A stretch of DNA of 64,000 bases from Mycolicibacterium sp. P9-22 (GTDB lineage: Bacteria > Actinomycetota > Actinomycetes > Mycobacteriales > Mycobacteriaceae), in NCBI RefSeq assembly GCF_008329585.1, contig NZ_NPKP01000013.1, positions 124,001 to 188,000 of the forward strand, written 5' to 3'. Shown here in pieces: positions 16,511-26,383 of this stretch; within the stretch, counting starts at the first letter, position 1; every line of letters begins with the position of its first letter. A program made the position numbers and the translations under genes. The notes under the pieces are model-generated. The model had not been told where the DNA came from, did no database searches, and was given only the letters and a program-made list of their open reading frames with translations.

Positions 16511-16912
16511 GTGACCGCATCTCTGCCTCCCGGCCTCGGCGCCGGCTTCGACAGCGAATTGGGCCTGCAGTACCTGGAGGTGACCCCGGACGGCGGACGC
16601 GCCCGTCTGGAGATCACCGACAAGGTGAAGCAGCCGTGGGGGATCGTCCACGGCGGCGTGTACTGCTCCATCGTGGAAAGCCTCGCCAGTGTCTCAGGCC
16701 ATGTCTGGCTCGCCGAGCACGGCGGCGGCACCGTCGTCGGGGTGAACAACAACACCGATTTCCTGCGCGCCATCAAATCCGGCACGGTGACGGCAGTTTC
16801 GACGCCGATCCACCGTGGCCGGCGCCAGCAGCTGTGGCTGATCACCATCACCGACGAGGATGACCGCACGGTGGCGCGGGGTCAGGTGAGGTTGCAGAAC
16901 GTCGTCGAATGA
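16511..16912 (+). CDS. Hotdog-fold acyl-CoA thioesterase, PaaI type (Rv1847 type)
   Basis: A 133-residue protein with the hotdog motif WGIVHGGVYCSIVESLAS, where HGG precedes the central helix as in PaaI/YdiI-type thioesterases, then NNNTDFLRAIKSGTV and a strand RTVARGQVRLQNV. It likely hydrolyses aromatic or other acyl-CoAs in the cytoplasm. I chose GTG at 16511; upstream in-frame starts fall inside the terminator hairpin. It is 46 bases upstream of ureA on the same strand, as Rv1847 is in M. tuberculosis, and probably shares its transcript, though no link to urea metabolism is known. Confidence 0.87.
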   Translation: MTASLPPGLGAGFDSELGLQYLEVTPDGGRARLEITDKVKQPWGIVHGGVYCSIVESLASVSGHVWLAEHGGGTVVGVNNNTDFLRAIKSGTVTAVSTPIHRGRRQQLWLITITDEDDRTVARGQVRLQNVVE

Positions 16913-16958
16913 CGGCGAGCGCTGCTGATTCGCCTGAGGCGTGGCAGTATCGCGCACT

Positions 16959-17261
16959 ATGCGTTTAACGCCGCATGAACAAGAGCGGTTACTCATCTCC
17001 TACGCGGCTGACCTCGCCCGGCGACGGCAGGACCGTGGCCTGCTGCTGAACCATCCCGAAGCCGTCGCGCTGATCACCGACCACATTCTGGAAGGCGCGC
17101 GTGACGGGCGCTCGGTGGCTGAGTTGATGGTCAGTGGCCGCGATGTGCTCAGCCGTGAGCAGGTCATGGACGGCGTGCCGGAGATGCTCCACGACGTCCA
17201 GGTCGAGGCGACCTTCCCGGACGGCACCAAACTCGTCACCGTCCACCATCCGATCCCGTGA
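16959..17261 (+). CDS. ureA: Urease gamma subunit
   Basis: A 100-residue protein, the exact usual length. MRLTPHEQERLLISYAADLA, LNHPEAVALITDHILEGARDG and EVMxGVPEM-like sequence (QVMDGVPEMLHDVQVEATFPDG) are gamma-subunit signatures. Urease splits urea to ammonia and carbamate in the cytoplasm. The ATG at 16959 gives the standard N-terminus. It is first of six urease genes, with 12 bases to ureB. Confidence 0.97.
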   Translation: MRLTPHEQERLLISYAADLARRRQDRGLLLNHPEAVALITDHILEGARDGRSVAELMVSGRDVLSREQVMDGVPEMLHDVQVEATFPDGTKLVTVHHPIP

Positions 17262-17273
17262 CAGGCGTGTGGC

Positions 17274-17587
17274 ATGTACCCAGGTGAGATCCTGTTCGGC
17301 GACGGCGATATCGGCCTCAGTGAGGGCGCACTGCGCATCTCGCTGCAGGTGGTGAACACCGGTGACCGGCCGGTGCAGGTGGGCAGTCACGTGCACCTGC
17401 CGCAGGCGAACTCGGCCCTGGAATTCGATCGCGCGGCCGCGCACGGGCACCGTCTGGACATTCCCGCCGGCACCGCGGTGCGCTTCGAACCCGGCATCGC
17501 CCAGCACGTTTCGCTGGTTCCGCTGGGCGGGACGCGCGAGGTGTACGGGCTTTCGCTGAATCCGCCGGGCAGATTGGACCCCTCACA

Positions 17588-17591
<4 letters not shown>
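17274..17591 (+). CDS. ureB: Urease beta subunit
   Basis: A 105-residue protein with the beta-subunit motifs PGEI, NTGDRPVQVGSHVHLPQANSAL, RLDIPAGTAVRFEPG and VPLGGTREVYGL. It packs around the alpha and gamma subunits of the urease trimer and carries no metal ligand. Its TGA overlaps the GTG start of ureC by four bases, so translation is coupled, which suits the fixed subunit ratio. Confidence 0.97.
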
Positions 17592-19308
<1,717 letters not shown>

Positions 19309-19309
<1 letters not shown>

Positions 19310-19938
19310 TGCTTGCGACCCTTCTCACGCTGGCGGACTCCCGGTTACCGACCGGCGGTCACGTGCACTCCGGCGGCATCGAAGAGGCAATCACCGCCGG
19401 GCGGGTCACCGGCGTCGCGACGCTGCGGGCCTACCTGTGCCGCCGGATCCGCAGTCAGGGGCTGGTGAGTGCGTCCTTGGCCGCGGCGGTGCACACCGGC
19501 AGCCTGACGGTCGAGTCCGCCGATGCCGAAACCGACGCCCGCACACCGTCTCCGGCGGCGCGGGTCGCGTCCCGGGCACAGGGCCGTGGGTTGCTCCGGC
19601 TGGCCAGGCGGGTGTGGCCCGAGCATCCGTGGGACGCATTGGGTTCCAAGCCGCACCTCGCCGTGGTCGCCGGCGCGGTGGGGATGGCCAGCGCGGTGGC
19701 CCCCGAGCACACCGCGTTGTCGCTGGTGTACACCACCATGACCGGATCGGCGACGGCGGCGCAGCGGCTGCTGGCGCTGGATCCGGCCGATGTGGCAGTA
19801 CTGACCTTCGAGTTGTCCACGCTGTGCGAGCAGACCGCGGCGCAGGCCGTCAAGGAGCTCGCGGACCTCTCCGATCCGCTGCTCGACGTGCTGGCCGAGG
19901 GGCACGCCGCACGCGAGCGGCCGCTGTTCTTCTCCTGA
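19309..19938 (+). CDS. ureF: Urease accessory protein UreF
   Basis: A 209-residue, mainly helical protein. Motifs are LADSRLPTGGHVHSGGIEEA, the actinobacterial form of the UreF start, and a C-terminal region with LSLVYTTMTGSATAAQRLL. UreF bridges UreD and UreG and gates GTP-driven nickel delivery to apo-urease. Its ATG shares one base with the ureC stop (TGATG). Confidence 0.93.
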
Positions 19939-19967
19939 AATTCAAAGCAGAGTCGAAAGGTCCCGAT

Positions 19968-20678
19968 ATGCCACCACATTTCATCGACGGCGAGCCGCAC
20001 ACCCATACCGACCGGCCCAAGCGGATACGGCAGCCGGGGGAACCGTTGCGCATCGGCATCGGCGGGCCGGTGGGTTCCGGTAAGACCGCGCTGGTGGCCG
20101 CGCTGTGCCGTCAGCTACGTGACGAGATCTCACTGGCGGTGCTCACCAACGACATCTACACCACCGAGGACGCCGATTTCCTGCGCAGGCATGCCGTGCT
20201 GCCCGACGAGCGCATCGCCGCGGTGCAGACCGGGGGTTGCCCGCACACCGCCATTCGCGATGACATCACCGCCAATCTCGATGCCATCGACGATCTGATC
20301 GCCACCAATCCGGGGCTGGACCTGATCCTGGTCGAATCCGGTGGCGACAATCTGACCGCGACGTTCTCCTCCGGCCTCATCGATGTGCAGATCTTCGTCG
20401 TCGACGTCGCCGGCGGTGACAAGGTGCCGCGCAAGGGCGGACCGGGAGTGACCTTCTCGGACCTGTTGGTGATCAACAAGACCGACCTCGCGCCCATGGT
20501 CGGCGCCGATCTGGAGGTGATGCGCCGGGATTCCACCCAGGTGCGGGGTGACCGGCCCTTCGTACTGATATCGCTCACCGACGACCCGACCGCCGGCCCG
20601 GTGCTGCACTGGGTGCACGAACAGCTTCAGGTCGCGGTGCCCGGCGAGCGCATCGACGGGGAATTGGCGAGTTCCTAG
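19968..20678 (+). CDS. ureG: Urease accessory GTPase UreG
   Basis: A 236-residue SIMIBI-class GTPase. The Walker A motif is GGPVGSGKTAL, followed by LTNDIYTTEDADFL, the metal-binding QTGGCPHTAIRDD (Cys-Pro-His), ESGGDNL and the GTP-specificity motif NKTDLAP. The N-terminus has a short His-containing stretch (HFIDGEPHTHTD), which may help hold nickel because the operon has no ureE. The start is ATG at 19968, with 29 bases after ureF. Confidence 0.96.
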   Translation: MPPHFIDGEPHTHTDRPKRIRQPGEPLRIGIGGPVGSGKTALVAALCRQLRDEISLAVLTNDIYTTEDADFLRRHAVLPDERIAAVQTGGCPHTAIRDDITANLDAIDDLIATNPGLDLILVESGGDNLTATFSSGLIDVQIFVVDVAGGDKVPRKGGPGVTFSDLLVINKTDLAPMVGADLEVMRRDSTQVRGDRPFVLISLTDDPTAGPVLHWVHEQLQVAVPGERIDGELASS

Positions 20679-21311
20679 GTGCGTTCGGACGTGCTGTTGG
20701 TGGCCCGGCCCGGGCGGGGACCGCATATCGAGTGTGCGGGTGGTCTGGCCGCGCGTCGCACCGAACCCGATGTCGTGCACCTGTTGTCGGCGGCGGCCAC
20801 GCCGCTGGGCGGGGACGCCATCTCGGTGCGGATCGTCGTGGAGGCCGGCGCGCGCCTGCGGGTGCGCAGTGTCGCTGCCAGCGTCGTGCTCCCGGGCGCG
20901 GGAAGCGTGGTGTCACACAGCTGCTGGGATCTCGAGGTGGCAGGTGAGCTCGATCTCGATCCCCAGCCCACCGTCATCGCGGGCGGAGCGCGCCACCACA
21001 CCAGCACCCGGTTGCACGTCGGGCAGAACGCCAGGGCGCGGTTGCGAGAAAGCGTTCAGATCGGCAGAACCGGTGAAGACCACGGGTTCTGGACCTCGGC
21101 ACTGCACGCCGATGTGGACGGCATTCCGCTGTTGCGCCACCGGGTGGAACTCGGCGCCGGATCCGTGGCCGATGACGAATTGGGCACGCCGCGGGCCTGC
21201 GTCAGCGAATTACGCTATCCGGAAACCGGATTCGACAGCGCCGGCACCGTCCTGGAACTGGCCGGTGGCGGCAGTCTGTCGACGTGGCAGGGACAGCGAT
21301 TGGGCGGCTAA
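20679..21311 (+). CDS. ureD: Urease accessory protein UreD/UreH
   Basis: A 210-residue protein of the short mycobacterial UreD type, about 60 residues shorter than enterobacterial UreD. Visible motifs are HLLSAAATPLGGDAISV, GARLRVRSVAASVVLPG and RLRESVQIGRTGE. UreD binds apo-urease and channels nickel with UreF and UreG. It begins with GTG directly after the ureG stop. Its TAA overlaps the stop of convergent ndh by four bases, so the two transcripts must overlap at their 3' ends. Confidence 0.88.
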   Translation: MRSDVLLVARPGRGPHIECAGGLAARRTEPDVVHLLSAAATPLGGDAISVRIVVEAGARLRVRSVAASVVLPGAGSVVSHSCWDLEVAGELDLDPQPTVIAGGARHHTSTRLHVGQNARARLRESVQIGRTGEDHGFWTSALHADVDGIPLLRHRVELGAGSVADDELGTPRACVSELRYPETGFDSAGTVLELAGGGSLSTWQGQRLGG

Positions 21312-22708
21312 CTGGCCGCCTTCTCGCCTTCCTGCACTGCGGCCGCGATCTCTTGGAGCTCCTCGATCCGGGTCCGGGCATAGGCCTGCTGTTCGGTGAT
21401 CGTCAGCTGACCACGCTGGCGACTCAGGAACGTCACCGCCCACGAGAGCAAGGTGGCGATCTTGGTCTTGAAGCCCACCAGATAGATCAAGTGCAGTCCC
21501 AGCCACGCAAGCCAGGCGAAGAACCCGCTGAACTCGAACTTGTTCTTCTCGCCGAGCGGGATCTGGGCCACGGCGTTCCACTTCGAGACGGTGGCCATCG
21601 AGCCCTTGTCGAAGTACTTGAACGGCACCCGGGGCTTGGGCTTCGTGCCGTGCGCCCGCGCGGCGGCCTCGTTCTTGACGATCGCGGCCACGTACTTGCC
21701 GCCCTGGATGGCGCCCTGCGCCATACCGGGGACACCGGGAACGAAGGCCATGTCGCCGATCACGAACACGTTGGGGTGCCCGGGGATCGACAGATCGGGA
21801 TTGACGATGACGCGGCCCGCGCGGTCGATCTCGGTCTCGGACTGGGCGGCCAGATCCCGGCCCAGCGGGCTGGCCGCCACACCTGCCGACCACACCTTGC
21901 TGGCCGATTCGATGCGGCGCAGGGTGCCGTCCTGGTCCTTGACGGTGATGCCGTTGCGGTCGACGTCGGTGACCATGGCGTTGAGCTGGATCTCGACGCC
22001 CATCTTCTCCAGCCGCTCCTTGGCCTTGATGCCGAGCTTCTCACCCATCGGGGGCAGCACGGCAGGCGCGGCGTCGAGCAGGATGACGTGTGCCTCGGTG
22101 GGGTCGATGTGCCGGAAGCTGCCCTTGAGCGTCTGATCCGACAGCTCCTGGATCTGGCCGGCCATCTCGACCCCGGTGGGCCCGGCGCCGACGACGACGA
22201 AGGTCAGCAGCTTCTTGCGGCGCTCCGGGTCGCTGGACCGCTCGGCCTGCTCGAAGGCACCGAGGATGCGGCCGCGCAGTTCCAGCGCGTCGTCGATGGT
22301 CTTCATACCCGGTGCCCACTCCGCGAAGTGGTCGTTGCCGAAGTACGACTGACCGGCGCCGGCCGCCAGGATCAGGGTGTCGTAGGGCGTGCTGTAGGTG
22401 TGGCCGAGCAGGACCGAGTCGACCGTCTTCTTCTCCAGGTCGACATGGGTCACGTCACCCAGGAGCACCTGAGCGTTGTTCTGCTTGCGCAGGATCAGGC
22501 GCGTCGGCGGGGCGATCTCACCTTCGGAGATGATGCCGGTGGCCACTTGGTACAGCAGCGGCTGGAACAGGTGGTGGGTGGTGCGGGCGATCAACTTGAT
22601 GTCGACGTCGGCACGCTTGAGCGCCTGTGCGGCGTTCAGCCCACCGAAACCCGAACCAACGATGACTACCTTGTGCCGATCCGATGCCGTAGCTCCGGGG
22701 TGGCTCAT
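21308..22708 (-). CDS. ndh: Type II NADH dehydrogenase
   Basis: A 466-residue, non-proton-pumping respiratory enzyme that passes electrons from NADH to menaquinone at the inner membrane face. Two dinucleotide motifs are clear: VIVGSGFGGLNAAQAL (FAD, N-terminal) and VVVGAGPTGVEMAGQI (NADH). Family motifs LFQPLLYQVATGIISEGEIA and FVIGDMAF follow. A hydrophobic C-terminal segment (FFAWLAWLGLHLIYLVGFKTKI) anchors it to the membrane. It corresponds to Rv1854c and is convergent with ureD. Confidence 0.96.
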   Translation of the reverse strand: MSHPGATASDRHKVVIVGSGFGGLNAAQALKRADVDIKLIARTTHHLFQPLLYQVATGIISEGEIAPPTRLILRKQNNAQVLLGDVTHVDLEKKTVDSVLLGHTYSTPYDTLILAAGAGQSYFGNDHFAEWAPGMKTIDDALELRGRILGAFEQAERSSDPERRKKLLTFVVVGAGPTGVEMAGQIQELSDQTLKGSFRHIDPTEAHVILLDAAPAVLPPMGEKLGIKAKERLEKMGVEIQLNAMVTDVDRNGITVKDQDGTLRRIESASKVWSAGVAASPLGRDLAAQSETEIDRAGRVIVNPDLSIPGHPNVFVIGDMAFVPGVPGMAQGAIQGGKYVAAIVKNEAAARAHGTKPKPRVPFKYFDKGSMATVSKWNAVAQIPLGEKNKFEFSGFFAWLAWLGLHLIYLVGFKTKIATLLSWAVTFLSRQRGQLTITEQQAYARTRIEELQEIAAAVQEGEKAAS

Positions 22709-22816
22709 CTGGCGCTCCTAGCGAAGTACTTTGTCAATACAACCCTAGGGTAGTCGGTGGCCATCCCACCAGCGCGGTGAGATGGCGCACCACCCTTGAA
22801 GTTCATCTGCCAGGGG

Positions 22817-23743
22817 TTACCCCGCGATCACCGGTTCAAGCGCCTTGGCCACTGCGGTGACTCCGCCGGGCACATATCCGCCCATCGTCACCGGGCTGAG
22901 GATCACGCCGTCGACGCCGACGTCGTACACCCTTTCCTTGAGCTGTTCGGCGACCTGCTCCGGGGTGCCGAACACCGCCTGCTGCTTGAAGTCGTCGGGA
23001 ATCATGTCCGCGGTGTACTGCTCGCCGATCAGGGCGATGACGAGCATGCTGGTCTCCAGGGTGGCCGGGTCGCGGTCGATGGCCTCACACCGCTCGCGGA
23101 CCACGTCCAGCTTGCGTGGCAGCTCATCGAATCCGGCGATGATGTTGAGGTGGTCGAAGTGCCGCGCGGCCAGCGGAATGGTCTTCTTCTCTCCGCTGCC
23201 GCCGATCATCAGCGGAATGTGGTCGCGGAAGCGGGGATTGGCGAAGGCTTCCTGGGTCTTGTAATACGCGCCGTCGACGGTGACGCGCTCACCCTTGAGC
23301 ATCGGCAGGATGATCTGCAAGGCCTCGTCGAGCTTCTTGAAGCGGTCGGTGAAGGTGCCGAACTCGAAGCCCAGGCTGTCGTGCTCGAGCTCGAACCAGC
23401 CGGTGCCGATGCCCAGGATGGAGCGGCCCTGACTGATCACGTCCAGCGTGGTGATGGCCTTGGCCAGCACAGTGGGGTTGCGATAGGTGTTGCCGGTGAC
23501 GAGGGTTCCCAGCTGGACCCGCTCGGTAGCCGCGGCCAGCGCGCCGAGCGCGGTGTATGCCTCCAGCATCGGCTCCTCGGGGGCGCCGAGGCCGGGCAGT
23601 TGGTAGAAGTGATCCATCAGGAAGACCGAGTCGAAGCCGGCGGCTTCGGCTTCCCGGGCCTGCGCGATGACAGTCGGAAACAGTTCGGAGACGCTGGTGC
23701 CGTAGGAGAAATTGGGGATCTGGAGTCCAAGTCGAATGGCCAT
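22817..23743 (-). CDS. LLM-class F420-dependent oxidoreductase (Rv1855c type)
   Basis: A 308-residue luciferase-like TIM barrel. Motifs: GLQIPNFSYG, FDSVFLMDHFYQLPG, ERVQLGTLVTGNTYRNP, LGIGTGWFELEHDSLGFEFG and PLMIGGSGEKKT, all typical of F420-using actinobacterial members. I start at ATG 23743 (MAIRLGLQIP); the longer frame adds residues unlike the family. The substrate is unknown. It follows an SDR gene on the same strand (69-base gap), as in Rv1856c-Rv1855c. Confidence 0.9.
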   Translation of the reverse strand: MAIRLGLQIPNFSYGTSVSELFPTVIAQAREAEAAGFDSVFLMDHFYQLPGLGAPEEPMLEAYTALGALAAATERVQLGTLVTGNTYRNPTVLAKAITTLDVISQGRSILGIGTGWFELEHDSLGFEFGTFTDRFKKLDEALQIILPMLKGERVTVDGAYYKTQEAFANPRFRDHIPLMIGGSGEKKTIPLAARHFDHLNIIAGFDELPRKLDVVRERCEAIDRDPATLETSMLVIALIGEQYTADMIPDDFKQQAVFGTPEQVAEQLKERVYDVGVDGVILSPVTMGGYVPGGVTAVAKALEPVIAG

Positions 23744-23812
23744 GGGACTCACGTAACCACAACGAAGCGGAGCGGTCACCCCGTTTTAGCTCGGGGCGAA
23801 CAAGGGAATATC

Positions 23813-24484
23813 TCAGCCGAAGCTGGCGAGCGCGCCCTGGCTGACATGCAGCGTCTCGCCGGTGATGTGCCGCGCCGACGGCGTCGTGAGAAACAGTGCG
23901 AGACGGGTGATCTCGTCGGCGGTCGTGGTGGGGGAACCGCTAAGCCCGTCGTATCCGGGGTCGACGCCGCGACCGGCGGCGACGAGGTTGATGGTGATAC
24001 CGCGGATGCCGAAGTGCGCGGCCTGTCCCGAGGTCCAATTCGACAAAGCCGCCTTGATGGCGGCGTCCGCGCTGCCGTCGGCGGGGTTGGCGGCGACCAC
24101 GTTGATGATCGAGCCGCCCGAGCTCAGCTGGTCGCCGAGCACCGACACCGTCAGGACCGCGGACAACACCGTGGTGTCCAGCGCGTGGCGCCAGGCCGAC
24201 GCGCGATCGGTCAGCGTGTGGGTGCGCGGGTCGCCGGCGTCCCAGCGCGGGGCGGGCACATTGATGATGCCGTCCAGGTGCTGAGGGAAGGCGCCACGGG
24301 CGGCTTCGAGGCTGGCCGGGTCGTTGTTGTCGAAGACCACGTAGTCGACGTCGAGTTCCTTGGCGGCGACCTCGAGCTCGGCGCGCTGGGCCCCGGCGAT
24401 CAGCACGTTGTGGCCCTCGTCGCGGAATCCGCTCGCAATGACGCGACCCAGTTCGGTATCGCCACCGGTGACGAGCAACTCCAT
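23813..24484 (-). CDS. SDR-fold protein lacking the catalytic Ser and Tyr (Rv1856c type)
   Basis: A 223-residue Rossmann protein. The nucleotide motif is ELLVTGGDTELGRVI, and the fold continues through NVLIAGAQR and GSIINVV. The active-site region is degraded: where classical short-chain dehydrogenases have Ser in NISS this has NVVA, and the YxxxK position reads DAAIK, with Asp140 in place of Tyr and Lys144 kept. Oxidoreductase activity is therefore doubtful; a binding or regulatory role is possible. A good ribosome site (AGGAGGT) precedes the ATG. Confidence 0.85.
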   Translation of the reverse strand: MELLVTGGDTELGRVIASGFRDEGHNVLIAGAQRAELEVAAKELDVDYVVFDNNDPASLEAARGAFPQHLDGIINVPAPRWDAGDPRTHTLTDRASAWRHALDTTVLSAVLTVSVLGDQLSSGGSIINVVAANPADGSADAAIKAALSNWTSGQAAHFGIRGITINLVAAGRGVDPGYDGLSGSPTTTADEITRLALFLTTPSARHITGETLHVSQGALASFG

Positions 24485-24822
24485 GGGACCTCCTTGGTTC
24501 AGCGCTGAAGCCAGCGAGTGACCTTGATGTTACTGGACAGTAGCTAGCCGGGGGAAATCAGACGCGCCGGATGCGAAGGCGGTCGGCGACCGTCGCGTAA
24601 CGCATCGCGGCGCGGTGGCGACATAGGGCGCAGAACCCCCACCGGCGGTGTGCACGGCACACCCGAACGCCACCGGTGGACTCGGTCGTGGGTGCGTAAA
24701 ATCAGCAACCCATTGAACAGCGTGCTGCGTAGGCTTTTGGGGCGGACAGCAACCTCTCAGGTTTGTGCTCAATGAGCAACTCGCACTTGCGTCACGGCTG
24801 TAACACGGTAAGTTTCTTCACC
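24485..24822. other. 338-base intergenic region, SDR to apa
   Basis: This gap holds the promoter of the SDR gene on the left and that of apa on the right. I see no coding frame with support and no strong hairpin. In M. tuberculosis modABC occupies the matching interval; here there is no trace of it. Confidence 0.6.
24787..24814 (+). promoter_or_regulatory. Candidate apa promoter, leaderless
   Basis: TTGCGT (24787-24792) and TAAGTT (24809-24814) are spaced by 16 bases and fit mycobacterial -35 and TAnnnT -10 boxes. A start 7-9 bases downstream would fall on the ATG at 24823, giving a leaderless mRNA, consistent with the missing ribosome site. Confidence 0.45.
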
Positions 24823-25833
24823 ATGGATCAGTCGGACGTGAATTCCTCACACCGCAAGCGGCTCGGCAAGAGGCTTACGGTCGCCGCAGCGGTTGCGTCC
24901 GCGGCGGCCCTGGCCCTTCCGGTCGCGGTGTCGCACGCGGAGCCGGTGCCGCCGCCGCCGGTGCCGGCGCCCGTCAACCCGACGCCGCCGCCACCCCCGT
25001 TGCCGCCCGGCGCGCCCGTGCCGCCGCCGGCCGCACCGCTTCCTCCGGGCGTGCCACCGCCCCCGCCGCCTCCGGGCGTGCCGCCGCCACCGGTCGATCC
25101 GAACGCACCGCCCGTCGACCCGAACGCACCGCCGCCCCCACCGCCCGCACCGGAACCGGGCCGGGTGAACAACGCTCCCGGCGGCATCAGCTACCTCCTG
25201 CCCGAGGGCTGGAAGGTGGCCGACGCCACCCAGTTGTCCTACGGCCAGGCGCTGCTGACCAAGATCCCGCCGCCCGGTACTGAGCAGCCGCCGAACGACA
25301 CCAGCGTGCTGCTGGGTCGCCTCGACATGAAGCTTTTCGCCGGTTCGGAAGCCGACAACGCCAAGGCGGCCGCCCGGCTGGCCTCCGACATGGGCGAGTT
25401 CTTCATGCCGTTCCCGGGAACCCGTCTCGGCCAGGAGACCGCTCCGCTGACCGCGGGCGATCTGACCGGCAGCGCGTCGTACTACGAGGTGAAGTTCACC
25501 GACACCAGTAAGCCGACCGGACAGATCTGGTCCGGGGTGGTCGGTGCGCCGACCCCGGCAGCGCGTGGTCAGCGCGCGCCCGAGCGTTGGTTCGTGGTGT
25601 GGCTCGGTACGGCCAACAACCCGGTGGACAAGGGTGCTGCGGTGGCGCTGGCCCAGTCGATCCGGCCCTGGAGCCCACCGCCTCCGCCTCCGCCGCCGGA
25701 CCCCAACGCGCCCCCGCCGCCGCCGGACCCGAACGCGCCGCCGCCCGACCCCAACGCGCCGCCGCCGCGGCCCGGTGTCGGTGTGCCGGTGCCGGTCGAT
25801 CCGAACAGCGCCCCCGGGATGCTGCCGGCCTGA
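24823..25833 (+). CDS. apa: Alanine/proline-rich secreted antigen Apa (fibronectin attachment protein)
   Basis: A 336-residue exported protein. It has a Sec signal peptide (basic HRKRLGKR, then a hydrophobic run, cleavage near SHAEP about residue 39) and a long Pro-rich N-terminal segment with repeats such as PPPPVDPNAPPVDPNAPPP. The folded core follows (GGISYLLPEGWKVADA, DMGEFFMPFPGTR, GSASYYEVKFTD, WFVVWLGTANNPVDKGAA), and the tail is again Pro-rich with DPNAPPP repeats. The core matches M. tuberculosis Rv1860, a mannosylated antigen that binds fibronectin. The start at ATG 24823 is set by the signal peptide; a longer in-frame option at 24763 is unlikely. Confidence 0.95.
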   Translation: MDQSDVNSSHRKRLGKRLTVAAAVASAAALALPVAVSHAEPVPPPPVPAPVNPTPPPPPLPPGAPVPPPAAPLPPGVPPPPPPPGVPPPPVDPNAPPVDPNAPPPPPPAPEPGRVNNAPGGISYLLPEGWKVADATQLSYGQALLTKIPPPGTEQPPNDTSVLLGRLDMKLFAGSEADNAKAAARLASDMGEFFMPFPGTRLGQETAPLTAGDLTGSASYYEVKFTDTSKPTGQIWSGVVGAPTPAARGQRAPERWFVVWLGTANNPVDKGAAVALAQSIRPWSPPPPPPPPDPNAPPPPPDPNAPPPDPNAPPPRPGVGVPVPVDPNSAPGMLPA

Positions 25834-25841
25834 TCGTCACG

Positions 25842-25917
25842 ACCACGCAATGTCGCCCTGAGAGCCACCGTGCGGATATATATCCGCAGCGGCCATCTCG
25901 GGGCGACATTGCGTGGT
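25842..25917. repeat. Large nested palindrome downstream of apa
   Basis: Arms 25842-25863 and 25896-25917 pair over 22 bases with a single G-U (core ACCACGCAATGTCGCCC). The 32-base loop itself holds a perfect 18-base palindrome, TGCGGATATATATCCGCA (25871-25888). It starts nine bases after the apa stop. It may be a terminator, a structured RNA 3' end or a small mobile palindromic repeat. Confidence 0.7.
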
Positions 25918-25936
25918 GATGGTTGCAGCGGTGATG

Positions 25937-25969
25937 AACGATCGTGCCCATTTCTTGGGCATGATCGTT
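25937..25969 (+). terminator. Second hairpin between apa and the GlsB-like gene
   Basis: AACGATCGTGCCC (25937-25949) pairs with GGGCATGATCGTT (25957-25969) over 13 bases with one G-U pair and a 7-base loop. It stands in tandem with the larger palindrome and 82 bases before the next start codon. A terminator is likely; a regulatory leader stem for the downstream gene is possible. Confidence 0.55.
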
Positions 25970-26051
25970 ACCCTGCCGGGGTAGACCGGATGACATCCCG
26001 GCCGCGCGGTCGGGCGTCCCGGTAACGGGTCACCGAGGCAGGAGTTCACTG

Positions 26052-26357
26052 ATGGACATGCTGGCCGCTACGGAGTTTCTCGCTCGCTCCTCCACGCAGA
26101 CGAGCGTGGGCTGGATCGGTTACATCATCATCGGCGCCATCGCCGGTTGGATCGCCGGAAAGATCGTCAAGGGCAGTGGATCCGGAATCTTGATGAACAT
26201 CGTCATCGGCATCGTCGGTGCACTGATCGGCGGTTTTCTGCTCAGTTTCTTCCTGGACACCGCCGGCGGTGGCTGGTGGTTCACGCTGTTCACCGCGGTC
26301 CTGGGCTCGGTGATCCTGTTGTGGATCGTCGGCCTGGTGACCAGGAAGAAGGTCTAG
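26052..26357 (+). CDS. GlsB/YeaQ/YmgE-family small membrane protein (Rv1861 type)
   Basis: A 101-residue protein with three membrane helices: GWIGYIIIGAIAGWIAGKIV, LMNIVIGIVGALIGGFLLSFF and a C-terminal WWFTLFTAVLGSVILLWIVGLV, with Gly-zipper spacing. This is the transglycosylase-associated/GlsB family, linked in other bacteria to general and envelope stress; the biochemical role is unknown. A ribosome site (GAGGCAGGAG) precedes the ATG at 26052. Confidence 0.9.
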   Translation: MDMLAATEFLARSSTQTSVGWIGYIIIGAIAGWIAGKIVKGSGSGILMNIVIGIVGALIGGFLLSFFLDTAGGGWWFTLFTAVLGSVILLWIVGLVTRKKV

Positions 26358-26383
26358 CACCTACGGGCGCGTTGGCGCCGCGC

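Noticed and set aside
24530..24772. An 80-codon minus-strand frame upstream of apa
   Set aside because: No ribosome site, no recognisable motif, and it lies across the apa promoter region.
25496..25996. Minus-strand frame across the end of apa and the palindrome
   Set aside because: It translates Pro-codon repeats in antisense and the hairpin arms; no independent support.
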